Assembly: GCA_964058805.1 (NCBI GenBank)
Contig: CAXKVV010001918.1
Coordinates: forward strand, 1-28,829
Direction: 5' to 3'
Origin: Schoenoplectus triqueter
Taxonomy: Eukaryota > Streptophyta > Magnoliopsida > Poales > Cyperaceae
Length of the DNA: 28,829 nucleotides
This document shows, piece after piece, positions 1 through 9,062 of the stretch; position 1 is the first letter of the stretch, and each line of letters opens with the position of its first letter. The notes beneath the pieces are model-generated. The model searched no databases. It saw nothing but the letters and a program-made list of their open reading frames with translations, and was not told the DNA's origin. The translations under genes and the position numbers were made by a program.

Positions 1-599
1 TTTTAATAATATTAGTTTAATAAAACTTATTATTACTAAAAACTGCAATCTTGATTAGTGGGAACTATATATGGTAGGTTAAGACTGTTCGAAGAATTGA
101 AATCGTCTTAATTTAATACAAAACATAAAGAACAAAATTATATCTTGTTTGAAGTACTTCTGTAAACGTGCAAATTAAGAATCAATAAAATACAAGCGGT
201 AGTTTTAACAGCTCAGAGTCATAATAACAGGTGGACCTAGCAAATATCTAGATTCATAAATTAGTCTTAATTAATTATTCTCATCATATATAATACACAA
301 TAATTCCCCCCCCCCCCCAAAAAAAAAATAAAGAAAGAAATAAAATAAACAGCACTACCAAAAAACACCAACACACAAAAGAAATTATATGTACCATCAT
401 TTTTATATTTTTGTGGGGTTTATCAATTTTGATCTTCTTCACGGCCTCAACAATTTTCTCTAGTTTATGATGGAATTTCCATTGAAAATTTTCCCCTTAC
501 TGTTGGCATTTCTGCCTTGCATACAACCCCAGTAACACCTGCTGTAACAAAACTTACAATAGAAAGGCGTTTTTTATTTTAGTAAATAAAATAAATAAA
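1..599. other. AT-rich intergenic DNA, no gene seen
   Basis: No open frame or exon-like segment that I trust. It contains a homopolymer run (C about 307-318, followed by A about 319-328). The first 45 bases resemble 1996-2040 (see rejected list). Confidence 0.5.
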
Positions 600-645
600 T
601 ATAGCAAATTGGTCACCTCTCTCCTCACTTTTGCGTTTATAGCCA

Positions 646-731
646 GACCCGAGTTTGAAACTCGGGTCCGGGGTTTTTTTTTTACACAGAAACGAAAAAA
701 AACGGACCCCGAGTTTCAAACTCGGGTCCGG
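646..731. repeat. Pair of 23-bp palindromes in inverted orientation
   Basis: Positions 646-668 form a palindrome of odd length: GACCCGAGTTT, one central G, then AAACTCGGGTC. A second copy at about 705-731 has the same arms with a central C and one extra C. The two copies are therefore reverse complements of each other, separated by a T-run and an A-run that can also pair. The whole segment could fold as one long hairpin or as two small ones. No coding frame is associated. The family is not one I can name. Confidence 0.7.
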
Positions 732-734
732 GTA

Positions 735-753
735 AATATATATATATATATAT
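735..753. repeat. (TA)n microsatellite
   Basis: A short uninterrupted TA run directly follows the second CCCGAGTTT palindrome. Confidence 0.8.
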
Positions 754-992
754 TTTTTACGTTTTCAATATTATTAAGTTAGTTAGTTATTATGTTATAT
801 GAAATTAATTATGTTATGTAAATGATTATTATGTGATATAAAATTATATTGGATAAATGATTATTATGTTATATAAAAAATATTATTATTTTTCTGTTGT
901 TAATGATTTAAAAATTGTTATGGTAATGTAAAAAATTGATATAAAGTCGATATAAAGAACAGTCGATGTAAAAATATATATAAGATCAATCT

Positions 993-1297
993 AAAAAAGT
1001 TGATACAAACAACAGTCTAAAAAAATACATCATTGTCTACGAAATATCCTCCGAATGAGAGACAGACTATACGTGTCTCTTGGCCGAATTTCACGGCGAG
1101 GACGCTCGTGTCTTGCGTCCGGTGGTGCCAAGCATGAATTACGCCAGATAAAACATTTGATGGGTGATTTAGCTCATCCACATATTTTCACTTCGATGCT
1201 TGCTTCTGCAAGTTAATAATAGTTCGTCTCTCATTCGGAGGATGTTTCGTAGGAGTTGATGTATTTTTTTAGACTGTTGTTTGCATCATTTTTATAC
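993..1297. repeat. Foldback element with about 62-bp inverted arms
   Basis: The left arm 1002-1063 and right arm 1226-1287 are reverse complements at about 90 percent (roughly six mismatches by eye), and the A/T-runs outside them also pair. The loop, about 1064-1225, is clearly more GC-rich than its surroundings (for example CGGCGAGGACGCTCGTG). I find no convincing target duplication at the outer ends and no coding frame. It could be a foldback transposon, a MITE, or a hairpin that feeds small RNAs. Confidence 0.75.
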
Positions 1298-1314
1298 AAT
1301 TAAAGTCTAATTAA

Positions 1315-1590
1315 ATATATATTATTCTACAATTAAATCAATAATTAATCTATAATTAAATTATAATTAAACTACAATTACACAATTCTACAATTAATCT
1401 ACACAAATAATTAATAAATAAACACAAATTACAATTACACAATTTAATCTATAATTAAATAATTTTATAATTAAATATATAATTAATCTATAATTAAATT
1501 ATAATTAAATAATTATATAATTTAATCGACATAATTAATTAATAAGTAATCTATAATTAAATAATTTCATAATTAATCTATAATTTATAT
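1315..1590. repeat. Degenerate AT-rich tandem repeat
   Basis: The stretch is built from loosely repeated units of the form ATAATTAATCTATAATTAAA, with drift and interruptions. No gene is visible. Confidence 0.6.
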
Positions 1591-1679
1591 TTCAATTCTA
1601 ATTATTTAAGTAAATAAAATTTACCTTCGATAGCAATATCCAATAATATGTCAAACATTACCTCGTCACGTACGTTCTC

Positions 1680-1788
1680 TTTTTTTTCTTCTTTTCCTTC
1701 TCTTCTCTTTCTTCCTCTCTCCTCTTTCTTCCTCTCTCCTCTTTCTCTTCTCTTCTCTTTCTTTCTCTTTCTCTCTCTTTTTTTTCTG
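1680..1788. repeat. Polypyrimidine (CTT/CTCTT) tract
   Basis: About 110 bases of almost pure C and T on the + strand. It gives a purely low-complexity Lys/Arg/Glu frame on the minus strand, which is not a gene. Confidence 0.8.
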
Positions 1789-1793
1789 TTCAC

Positions 1794-1955
1794 CGAACGC
1801 GCAGATGAGCATCTACGCGTTTGATTTATATAATAGGCAAACGCGCCACTACCAATGGCGCGTTTCATATGGAACGCGCCAATGACTATGGCGCATTTGG
1901 TCTCAATGCCACTGACAGTGGCGCGGTTCAAACGCTCCAATGGCAGTGGCGCGCT
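1794..1955. repeat. Five small GCGC-type palindromes in a row
   Basis: Each unit of roughly 25-33 bases is a small stem of the form GCGCCA, a short spacer with ACTG/CAGT-like arms, then TGGCGC. Units lie at about 1796-1822 (AACGCG...CGCGTT variant), 1840-1866, 1873-1896, 1902-1927 and 1930-1955. Arms are conserved while spacers vary, and linkers often read GTTTGAAC or similar. CpG content is far above the surrounding DNA. I do not recognise a named family. Frames through it encode only repeat-derived peptides. Confidence 0.65.
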
Positions 1956-2040
1956 GTCATTCGTATATTTGAAATTTTACTGTTCTCACTCTTATTTTTA
2001 ATAATATTAATTTAATAATAATTATTATTAAAAAAACTGA

Positions 2041-2616
2041 AGATTTTGTTTGGATTATATATTATAAATGAAAATGGGTACGTGTTTCTGACAATCGCAT
2101 TCTAATAGTTAGTCGATAATTTTGACAGTTGTTTGTAGGTCATAAAATGCATTAATATAATTGGTACGGAGTGAGTATTATCTGATAATAACGTAAGAAA
2201 AAAGCAAAATTAATAGGGTAGAACATTTGTAAAATTACAAAACTTGAATGAATATTTGAAATAGTGTGCATGATATTGGTATCCAAGTCTTGATATATAG
2301 ATTTAGCGCAACACGCAACGTATACATAATGTTGGATTTTGTTCTGAAGATCGCCATGGTTCCGTGGTGTTTATGTATACATAACAAACAGTATGTCATG
2401 GTCCATGGATCACAAGTTCACAAATAATGAGAATATGCAGTATATATAGCCCACAGGACTTAAGAATAGTGAGTCCTTTTAATTTAAGGGCTAAATCAGA
2501 TGGAAGCAAATGGGCTCCTCATTATTTTAGTGTCATATAGGGCCTAAGAAGGAAGTGAGACCCTGCATATATAATACAAGGCCTACATATTCAGGCATAA
2601 TAAAAGTAATCTATAA
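2041..2616. other. Intergenic DNA, no gene seen
   Basis: AT-rich unique-looking sequence with no long frame or splice-bounded exon. It ends in an (AT)n run at 2620-2635, which is the left flank of the Helitron candidate. Confidence 0.5.
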
Positions 2617-2635
2617 TCATATATATATATATATA

Positions 2636-2663
2636 CTAGTACAGTACCCGCGCCATGCTGCGG
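2636..2663 (-). other. Helitron 3' terminus with hairpin
   Basis: CTAG at 2636-2639 is followed on the minus strand by host T. The subterminal hairpin has stem CCGC (2648-2651) paired with GCGG (2660-2663). A decayed longer stem of the CCGCGC...GCGCGG type is likely. This is the replication terminator signal in Helitrons. Confidence 0.7.
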
Positions 2664-3067
2664 ACGAATTTTCATTGTGTTTTTTTTTCTTTTTGAAGCC
2701 TAAGATAATTGCCCTGCTTGCATATTGAATAGTTATAATGACATTTACAAGAGAAAAAAAATAAATAAAGCAAAATCAAAATAGAAAAATAAAAAGAAAT
2801 AGATACCTGAAGGTACTCATTTGACATGGAAAAATAATAAAGTTACGAATCAAGTAAATTTTTCGTCAACAAAACTATGGAATTTTCTCAGATAAAATAA
2901 AAAACAATAGACAAGTTTTTCCAATTTTAGCAGAGATGGCAACATTTAAATTAATTTCAATAAAACCACACACTGCCGCACACAAGTGAAAGACACAAAA
3001 TAGATGCGAAGCATACACATTTGTAATTGCATCTAGAAAAAGATTGGACACAATTTATCTTGACTTC

Positions 3068-4040
3068 TTAATCATCATCTTCAAGCACACTCCTACGGCT
3101 ATGGATCTGTGTCCAACCAAAATAAAAACCACTAAGCAATAAACCATTGACAGCAACTAAGTTGGCCAAACTTTGATAGCATTTTCCCAAATTAAAGTCA
3201 AGAAAAATTTTAAATTATAAAAAAGTTTCTATTTTGCTTTATAGATTGGTTATGTACCAATTTGATGCAATTTATATATAACTTCATATCTAACTGATGC
3301 TACACATGAACAATTGCAAATTTCTACTCATTTGATGAACATAAAAGACATTTATCAAATTCACAACATTCTAAAGACGGGGGCACAATATTAAACCTGA
3401 AAAATTTAACTAAAAATAGAGTAACTCCATAACCTAACAGAAAAAGCAAATACCAGATAACAGCCAACCTGACCAGTATTGTGTCATAAGCATAAACCAT
3501 GATGATTTAAGAGAATAACTAAAGGTGTAATTAACTTACAGTAACTTTTTTTTGTTTGCTTGTTTGCTTGTTTGGGGGTTAATCTGCTCGAGCAATGAGA
3601 TAAGCTTCTCTTCAGATTCCTACCACATAAAAAAAAATCAACTTACATGATGAGACTAATTTTTCCAACAAATGAAAAAAAATCAAACAAAGTATCACAA
3701 TTTCCATAGTATAAATATGATCGGGCACTTATAGAAAGGTAGAGATTTTATAATTGAAAGTTGCAACAAGAGCCCACCATAGAAAAACAACCTAAAGCCC
3801 CTTAGCAACTAAATTGCTCCCTAAGTTCATAACAAATTCATAAAAGCAACGAGACAAACTTTTGCCAAAAATGATCTCATTTAGACTTTGAAAACAATGA
3901 ACCAAATACGATTAAAAATAACATAATATTTGAAAGCAATCTTAGAACCTTTTTAGTGATCTGACCCATCTGCGCAGCCCTCAGAATAACAGCTTCCAGA
4001 CCCCTTGCCTTGTCAGGCTTCACCAATATTATCCTTGCAA
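3068..4040 (-). pseudogene. PDCD5 gene fragment, exons 3-5, frameshifted
   Basis: PDCD5 is a small conserved nuclear and cytosolic protein with a DNA-binding-like helical fold; it is linked to cell death and chaperonin function. Three exons with proper splice borders are present on the minus strand. Exon 4040-3949 follows ACAG, precedes GT, and contains ILVKPDKARG and VILRAAQMGQ. Exon 3619-3540 contains SEEKLISLLEQINPQTSKQ and ends at GTAAGT. Last exon 3106-3068 reads IHSRRSVLEDDD then stop. These match the C-terminal half of the family in order. I do not see the N-terminal exons (normally starting MADPELEAIRQRR-like). The exon at 3619-3540 has an expanded CAAGCAAACAAG/A-run that makes it 80 nt, where my family-based expectation is 72 nt, breaking the frame before the last exon. 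A GTA-to-GAA type change also replaces the expected Val with Glu at its start. Retained introns indicate DNA-level capture, not retroposition. Confidence 0.9.
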
Positions 4041-4378
4041 CTGTCATTTCATACAAATGCACCTAAGCTTTCAGATATTCAAAATAATGTCCTTTAATCA
4101 GGCATATCCCCCCCCCACACACAAATATCATAATATTGTAGTCTAATGACTCACATAATACCAAAAAAAACATCTATAAACCAGTAGTCAACTGTTATAC
4201 TGCTACAGTATCGCTATATTTCAAAAGAAGATTAAATTGAAAATTTTGCAACAAGTTGATGTATGTAATACACTGAATAAACCCACAGATAGTAAAATCA
4301 CCCAAAAAGATTCATGATACATAAGTGTTAACACTGACACACACACATACACACAGATAGATATAAGGGAGAGAGTAC

Positions 4379-4445
4379 CTAAAGCATCTCTTCATCAAGC
4401 TCATGCCATTGTTTAGCCCAATCAATTCTGACATGGCCTCCTTAA
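4379..4445 (-). other. Exon-like segment, uncertain
   Basis: On the minus strand a 67-nt piece lies between TTTTAG and GTACTC. One frame is open (KEAMSELIGLNNGMSLMKRC). Another frame ends DEEML then stop and faintly recalls the ADERRQMML part of PDCD5 that should precede the recognised exons. Neither reading is secure. It lies where PDCD5 exon 2 would be expected, so it may be a decayed exon 2 or unrelated. Confidence 0.25.
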
Positions 4446-4622
4446 CTAAAATCTCCTACTTTGAATATAGTAATAATTGGACAGCTGGGGAATGAGATTA
4501 TGGGACGGTCGCAGAGATGCACCCAACACTGAATATGGCATTAAGAATAAATATGAAATCTGATCCTATGAAGAGAGACTGTGTTATTTGTAATTTTGTG
4601 ATGGAAAAAGCATCAAGCATAC

Positions 4623-4754
4623 CAGAAAATCTGAAATTAGGTACTCCTTTGCAGCATTTTCTGGATAACTCATATCCACGCTAATCAGGCATAATTGCTC
4701 AGTATCCAGCTTTGGCAACAATAACCATCTGGTGACGCCATGAGTCCCAAATCC
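4623..4754 (-). other. Exon-like segment of an unrecognised gene
   Basis: On the minus strand, TTTTCAG precedes an open stretch of exactly 132 nt (44 codons, phase 0 at both ends) followed by GTATGC. It begins GFGTHGVTRWLLLPKLD and ends YPENAAKEYLISDFL. Composition looks like real protein and not low complexity. It does not resemble any part of PDCD5 that I know, so it may come from a second captured gene. I do not recognise the family. Confidence 0.4.
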
Positions 4755-4805
4755 CTGAAAACTGTTATGATAAGAACATATTTTGCGAAAGGAGTGAAGT
4801 TGCAT

Positions 4806-6540
4806 GACTGGTTCTTAATCAGCTTAAAATGAAAGAATTTCTCAACTGTTCAAAGAAAAGATGTGGACAACAATTGATTCACTGAACTTTTTCAATCTGT
4901 GCTAGATGGAGACTAAGTCTGTTAACCGAGAGCTATCTATGCTCTATCTTCATACTTACTCAATATTGACATACTCATCAAAAAAGCTCTTTCTCTTTGG
5001 AAATTGAAAGAGATGAAGCATTCAGATAATTTGTCTAATGATCTGTATTAAATGGGGTCGCTTTGGACAGTGACTACTTTTCTTTGAAAACTCCTATTAA
5101 TTTAAATGGACAAAATTAGCTTCGATACGGTTTGCAAGTATGTCACGTTTACTTTTGTAGTGATGGTCAAGAGGCAGTTAAAAAAAAGAGAGACTTTGAA
5201 CTGAGATGGGTTTGTAATACCAGTGTAGTATTTATAGATGATTTCAAATGTATCAGCGTGAAGAATTTGTCAGCAAAGATATTTGAAATCAATTTTATGG
5301 TTAATAGATCTGACCCATCTTCCAAGGACTTGACATAGGAAGTGATCGCTCACCACGACGGAAGAAGACCAGCTGACCCATCGATCTGACCCAGTAGCCT
5401 TACAAAATCCTTGCTCTGTGGTACGACTTGGTCGGCCACCATTAGCTCGCTTTCAGTCCATTGGCACAAAGATGTACCATTCCTACTCACCAATCTTTGC
5501 CAATCCTTATCAGAAGTACCATTTCTTTTGACCAACTATTATGATTGATAAATAGAAACAAGTCATCACACCTCTAATTAAGCTCTCTAATTTTCTTTGA
5601 TTTAATATACATCCTCAACAAAAAAAAAAATTGGCCAACAAAAAAGGTGAGACTTTATGATAAAACATGCACCATGATGACCCAACAAAAACCATGTATA
5701 CTTCATAAAATTTATTTATCGATCACAGCAACACGCACAATGACTTACTACAAAACTCAATGCTTCTCCATTTTCCAACTTCTGGTGGATAACCTCACGC
5801 CTTCCCAAATGCCCAAACATGCAACAAATTCCAAAAAAAGATATCGACATTTTATACCTGTCAGCAGTCAAAATATAAAGACATAAAAATAACTAAATAA
5901 ACTGGAAGATCTAAAGTTTATTATGCACAATAACAAGACATTCATGTTCAGAATCTCAAACAAAAGTTGTAGGTAGCTATGCCAAGAGGGCACTAACAAG
6001 CAACTGGTGAAGAAGCGAAGAGAGATGAATATATAATTCTTCGCGTAATGACACACATTCTCTTGCACGCGCATTCGAGCTTGAGATGCCTCTGTAAGCC
6101 ATGAGAGGGCTGTAGAGGGGAAGAGCATGATGAGTGCAGAGGTGTTGCGTCTATCATTTGTGGTTATGCGATGAAAGAAGAGTATCGATCAAATCTCGGT
6201 CGAGAGAGAAGCATAGTGGTCGATAAAGGATTCTATTGATGAAGAAGAGGCCAAATCGAGGATTTGAAAAAAAAAAAGAGGATGAGTGCTGGAGGCGGTT
6301 TGATGGAGGAGAGATGGAGAACTCAATCGAATTGGGGAGAAAGCGAAGAAGGGTTGAGGGAGGAGATGGAAAAAGAGGGGCAAAGAGGGGGGAGTCGGAG
6401 GGGATTTCTCGGAAATGAAAAAGGGTGAGGACTCGGAAATGAAAAAAGTTTTCGAGAAAAACCTGAAGTGGACAGCAGATCTGGTTCCCCTGAAGTGGGG
6501 AGTCAGAAAGTAATGCACGCTTGAGCGAGAATTGTTTCAA
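4806..6540. other. Remaining Helitron interior, no identified gene
   Basis: Mixed sequence. On the minus strand, 6540-5870 is pyrimidine-rich and moderately GC-rich with frames up to about 128 codons that look like 5'UTR or promoter material (runs of Ser, Phe and Pro). It may be a captured gene start. A frame at 5535-5350 (minus) has an internal RNGTS repeat. No family is recognised. Confidence 0.4.
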
Positions 6541-6572
6541 TATAAAAAGAGTAAGGATATATATATATATAT

Positions 6573-6852
6573 ATGAGAGTAAAATACAGTGAAGTTAACT
6601 CAAAAATTAATATTAAATTATCTTTAAATTTTAATTTATCATACTCATTAAAAAAATTATATGAAAATCTTATGGGATGCAAAAATTTGACGTGTTTTGA
6701 GCTTTTTAAGTCATGATTTTTAATTTTTAAAAATCAGCTCTAAAAATAATAATAATATATTCAATACTTGAACATCATTTTAAAAAATTAAAAATGATTA
6801 CATAAAAAACTTAAAATACTTTAAATTTTAGAGTTGATTTGATGTATTTTAC
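6573..6852. mobile_element. MITE family B, copy 1 (degraded)
   Basis: The left end reads GAGAGTAAAATACAGTGAAG then TTAACTCAAAAATTA. The body shares the TTTATCATACTCATTAAA and ATCTTATGGGATGCAAAAAT blocks with the copies at 8187-9034. The right end is an imperfect inverted copy of the left. Flanked by (AT)n at 6558-6574 and (TA)n(GA)n at 6852-6872. Confidence 0.7.
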
Positions 6853-6874
6853 TATATATATATAGAGAGAGAGA
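6852..6874. repeat. (TA)n(GA)n compound microsatellite
   Basis: It separates the family B copy from family A copy 1. Confidence 0.85.
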
Positions 6875-7265
6875 GTCTGACTATGGTGCTTTGCAAAGCA
6901 CAGAGGCGTTGTGTGCTTTGCGCTCTATTTTTAATTTCAAGTTAGAAATAATCGATATGAACCGTTCAATCTAATCTTCATATCAAAATATATTTGTAGA
7001 TCGAATTTTACATTTTTTAGAATTTTTTTCTACTGAGGAGAAAATGACTTGATCTGAGAATTCTGGTTTATCCAAAAATGACGGTTTTCCCCCTATCCAA
7101 AAAAATAGAAAATAGATTCCAAAAAATATAAAATTTGGTTTAATAATAGATTTTGATATGGAGATTAGATTGAGCGGTTTGGATCGATCATTTCTGACTT
7201 AAAATTAATAATATAACGCAAAGCACACAACACACTTATACTTTGCAAAGCACCATAGCCTAATT
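6873..7265. mobile_element. MITE family A, copy 1
   Basis: The left terminus CTATGGTGCTTTGCAAAGCA (6881 on) and right terminus ending TTTGCAAAGCACCATAG (about 7243-7259) are inverted copies. The next layer also pairs (GTGTGCTTTGCGCTCTAT against the AACGCAAAGCACAC side), as does the subterminal ACCGTTCAATCTAATCTTC block with GATTAGATTGAGCGGTT. The non-palindromic centre contains CTTGATCTGAGAATTCTGG. No coding capacity. Length is about 390 bp. The target duplication is obscured by flanking microsatellites. Confidence 0.85.
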
Positions 7266-7273
7266 TTATATAT

Positions 7274-7302
7274 ATAAGAGAGAGAGAGAGAGAGAGAGAG
7301 AG
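7274..7302. repeat. (TA)n(GA)n microsatellite
   Basis: A run of GA after a short TA run lies exactly between MITE A copies 1 and 2. Confidence 0.9.
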
Positions 7303-7703
7303 TCTGACTATGGTGCTTTGCAAAGCACAAAGGCGTTGTATGCTTTGCGCTCTATTATTAATTTCAAGTTAGAAATAATCGATCTGAACCGTTCAATCTA
7401 ATCTTCATATCAAAATCTATTAGTAAACCAAATTTTATATTTTTTTTAGAATTTTTTTGCTATTTTTTTCTACTGAGGAGAAAATGACTTGATCTGAGAA
7501 TTCTGGTTCATCCAAAATTGACGGTTTTCCCCCTATCAAAAAAATAGCAAATGAATTCCAAAAAAATATAAAATTTGGTATACTAATAGATTTTGATATG
7601 GAGATTAGATTGAGCGATTTCGATCGATCATTTCTAACTTAAAATTAATAATAGAGCGCAAAGCACACAACGCAATTGTGCTTTGCAAAGCGCCATAGAC
7701 TAA
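7301..7703. mobile_element. MITE family A, copy 2
   Basis: Same orientation and layout as copy 1. It has left CTATGGTGCTTTGCAAAGCA from 7308, centre CTTGATCTGAGAATTCTGG, and right TTTGCAAAGCGCCATAGAC. It is followed at once by another terminal segment at 7706. Confidence 0.85.
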
Positions 7704-7705
7704 TT

Positions 7706-7738
7706 CTATGGTGCTTTGCGAAGCACAATTGCGTTGTG

Positions 7739-7744
<6 letters not shown>
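7706..7744. mobile_element. Solo terminal piece of MITE family A
   Basis: CTATGGTGCTTTGCGAAGCA and the next inverted-repeat layer (GTGTGCTTT) are present, then sequence switches to (TA)n. It is either a truncated element or one whose body was lost by recombination. Confidence 0.75.

Positions 7745-7771
<27 letters not shown>
7744..7771. repeat. (TA)n microsatellite
   Basis: About 14 TA units lie between the solo terminus and copy 3. Confidence 0.9.
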
Positions 7772-8143
7772 GGCTATGGTCTTTGCAAAGCACAAGTGCG
7801 TTGTGTGCTTTGCGCTCTACTATTAATTTTAAGTCAAAAATGATCGATCCAAACTGTTCAATCTAATCTCCATATCAAAATCTATATTTTTTGGAATTAA
7901 TTTGCTATTTTTTTATAGGGGAAAACTATCATTTTTGGATGAACCAGAATTCTCAAATCAAGCCAATTTTTCCTCACCAGAAAAAATAGCAAAAAAATTC
8001 TAAAAAATATAAAATTTGGTTTCCTAATAGATTTGATATGAAGATTAAATTGAACGGTTCGGATCGATCATTTCTGACTTGAAATTAATAATAAAGTGCA
8101 AAGCACACAATGCTCTTGTACTTTGTAAAGCATCGTAGTCGAA

Positions 8144-8145
<2 letters not shown>
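7772..8145. mobile_element. MITE family A, copy 3 (inverted)
   Basis: Termini GGCTATGGTCTTTGCAAAGC and ...TTTGTAAAGCATCGTAGTC pair with each other. The centre reads GGATGAACCAGAATTCTC, the reverse complement of the centre in copies 1 and 2, so this copy lies in the opposite orientation. Its right end runs into (CT)n(TA)n. Confidence 0.85.

Positions 8146-8186
<41 letters not shown>
8146..8186. repeat. (CT)n(AT)n compound microsatellite
   Basis: On the other strand this reads (TA)n(GA)n, the same order as at the left side of copy 1, so the microsatellites are mirrored across the MITE A cluster. Confidence 0.9.
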
Positions 8187-8523
8187 ATAAAGATTCTATG
8201 AGCTTAAATTTACTGAGATCTTCCATGAGTTTAACATAAAAAATACATAAAATCATCTCCAAAATTTTAATTTATCATACTCATTAAATTTTTTATATGA
8301 AAATCTTGTGGGATACAAAAATATGAAGTGTTTTGAGTTTTTTAATTCATGATTTTTAATTTTTAAAACCCAGCTCTAAAAATAATAATAAAATATTCAA
8401 TGTTTGAACATCATTTTTAAAAATTAAAAATGGTGACTTAAAAAATTCAAAACACTCCAAATTTTTACATCCCATAAGATTTTAATATAAAAAATTTAAT
8501 GAGCATGATAAATTAAAATTTAG
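8187..8523. mobile_element. MITE family B, copy 2
   Basis: It contains the TTTATCATACTCATTAAAT, ATCTTGTGGGATACAAAA, GTTTTGAGTTTTTTAATTC and CATCCCATAAGATTTTAAT blocks in palindromic order, so the element can fold end to end. The right end is cut at the TTAGAGAGAGAGTAAA junction with copy 3. Confidence 0.75.
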
Positions 8524-8915
8524 AGAGAGAGTAAATCTAGCGTGATCTTAAGCTCACAGAGATTTTTCGTGAGCTGAACTCAAAAAATATATCAAATCAT
8601 CTCCAAATTTTGATTTATCATACTCATTAAATTCTTCATATAAGAATCTTGTAGGAGACAAAATTTTGGGGTGTTTCAAGGTTTCGAAGACATTATTTTC
8701 AATTATTAAAAATAATGTACAAAGATTAAATATTTTATTAAAAATTAAAATTAAAGATTTAGAAAACTCAAAACAGCTCAAATTTTTGCATCCCATAAGA
8801 TTATCGTACGAAGAATTTTAAGGAGTGTGATAAATTAAAATTTAAAGATGATTTGATATATAATTTTTGTGTTAACTTCATAGAAAGTCTCCATGAGCTT
8901 AAGTGCACAGGTATC
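8524..8915. mobile_element. MITE family B, copy 3
   Basis: The left part GTAAATCTAGCGTGATCTTA then AACTCAAAAAATATATCAAA pairs with the right part GTTAACTTCATAGAAAGTC and GAGCTTAAGTGCACAGGTA. The middle is more diverged than in copy 2. The 80-codon minus frame here is spurious. Confidence 0.7.
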
Positions 8916-9034
8916 GAACTCCAAATTTTTGCATCCCATAAGATTTTTATATAAAGAATTTAATGATCATGATAGATTAAAATTTGGAGATGATTTGATA
9001 TATTTTTTGAGTTAAGCTCACAGGTATCTTTACT
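8916..9034. mobile_element. MITE family B, right-half fragment
   Basis: Only the right arm is present (GCATCCCATAAGATTTTTAT through GTTAAGCTCACAGGTATC), ending in CTCTCTCTATATATAG. Confidence 0.7.
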
Positions 9035-9062
9035 CTCTCTATATATAGAGAGAGAGAGAGAG
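9035..9062. repeat. (CT)n(AT)n(AG)n microsatellite
   Basis: Compound microsatellite between the family B fragment and the family C element. Confidence 0.85.

Larger units (their letters stand above)
2636..6557 (-). mobile_element. Candidate non-autonomous Helitron with captured gene pieces
   Basis: Read on the minus strand, the left edge ends ...GCGCGGGTACTGTACTAG followed by T, with a CCGC...GCGG hairpin (2648-2663) about 8 bases inside the CTAG end (2636-2639). That is the standard plant Helitron 3' end. At the other edge the minus strand starts TCCTTACTC (6557 downward) preceded by A, matching the 5'-TC rule. Both edges lie inside (AT)n runs (2620-2635 and 6558-6574), so removing 3922 bp rejoins one AT microsatellite, as expected for insertion between A and T. 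No Rep/helicase frame is visible, so it would be non-autonomous. Inside are PDCD5 exons with their introns and another exon-like segment. The 3' end is the stronger of the two borders. Confidence 0.65.

Noticed and set aside
1602..1940. 112-codon minus-strand frame
   Set aside because: It runs through the CT tract and the palindrome row; the product is Lys/Arg/Glu low complexity plus repeat-derived residues.
1..2040. A 45-base direct repeat (1-45 and 1996-2040) that could mark LTR ends or a 2-kb duplication
   Set aside because: The segment is almost pure A/T with several mismatches, flanking bases do not clearly continue the match, and the window starts at the first copy, so chance cannot be excluded.
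6154..6540. 128-codon minus-strand frame as a gene
   Set aside because: Leader-like composition (Ser, Phe, Pro), no motif, a second overlapping frame is also open, and it lies within the Helitron candidate.
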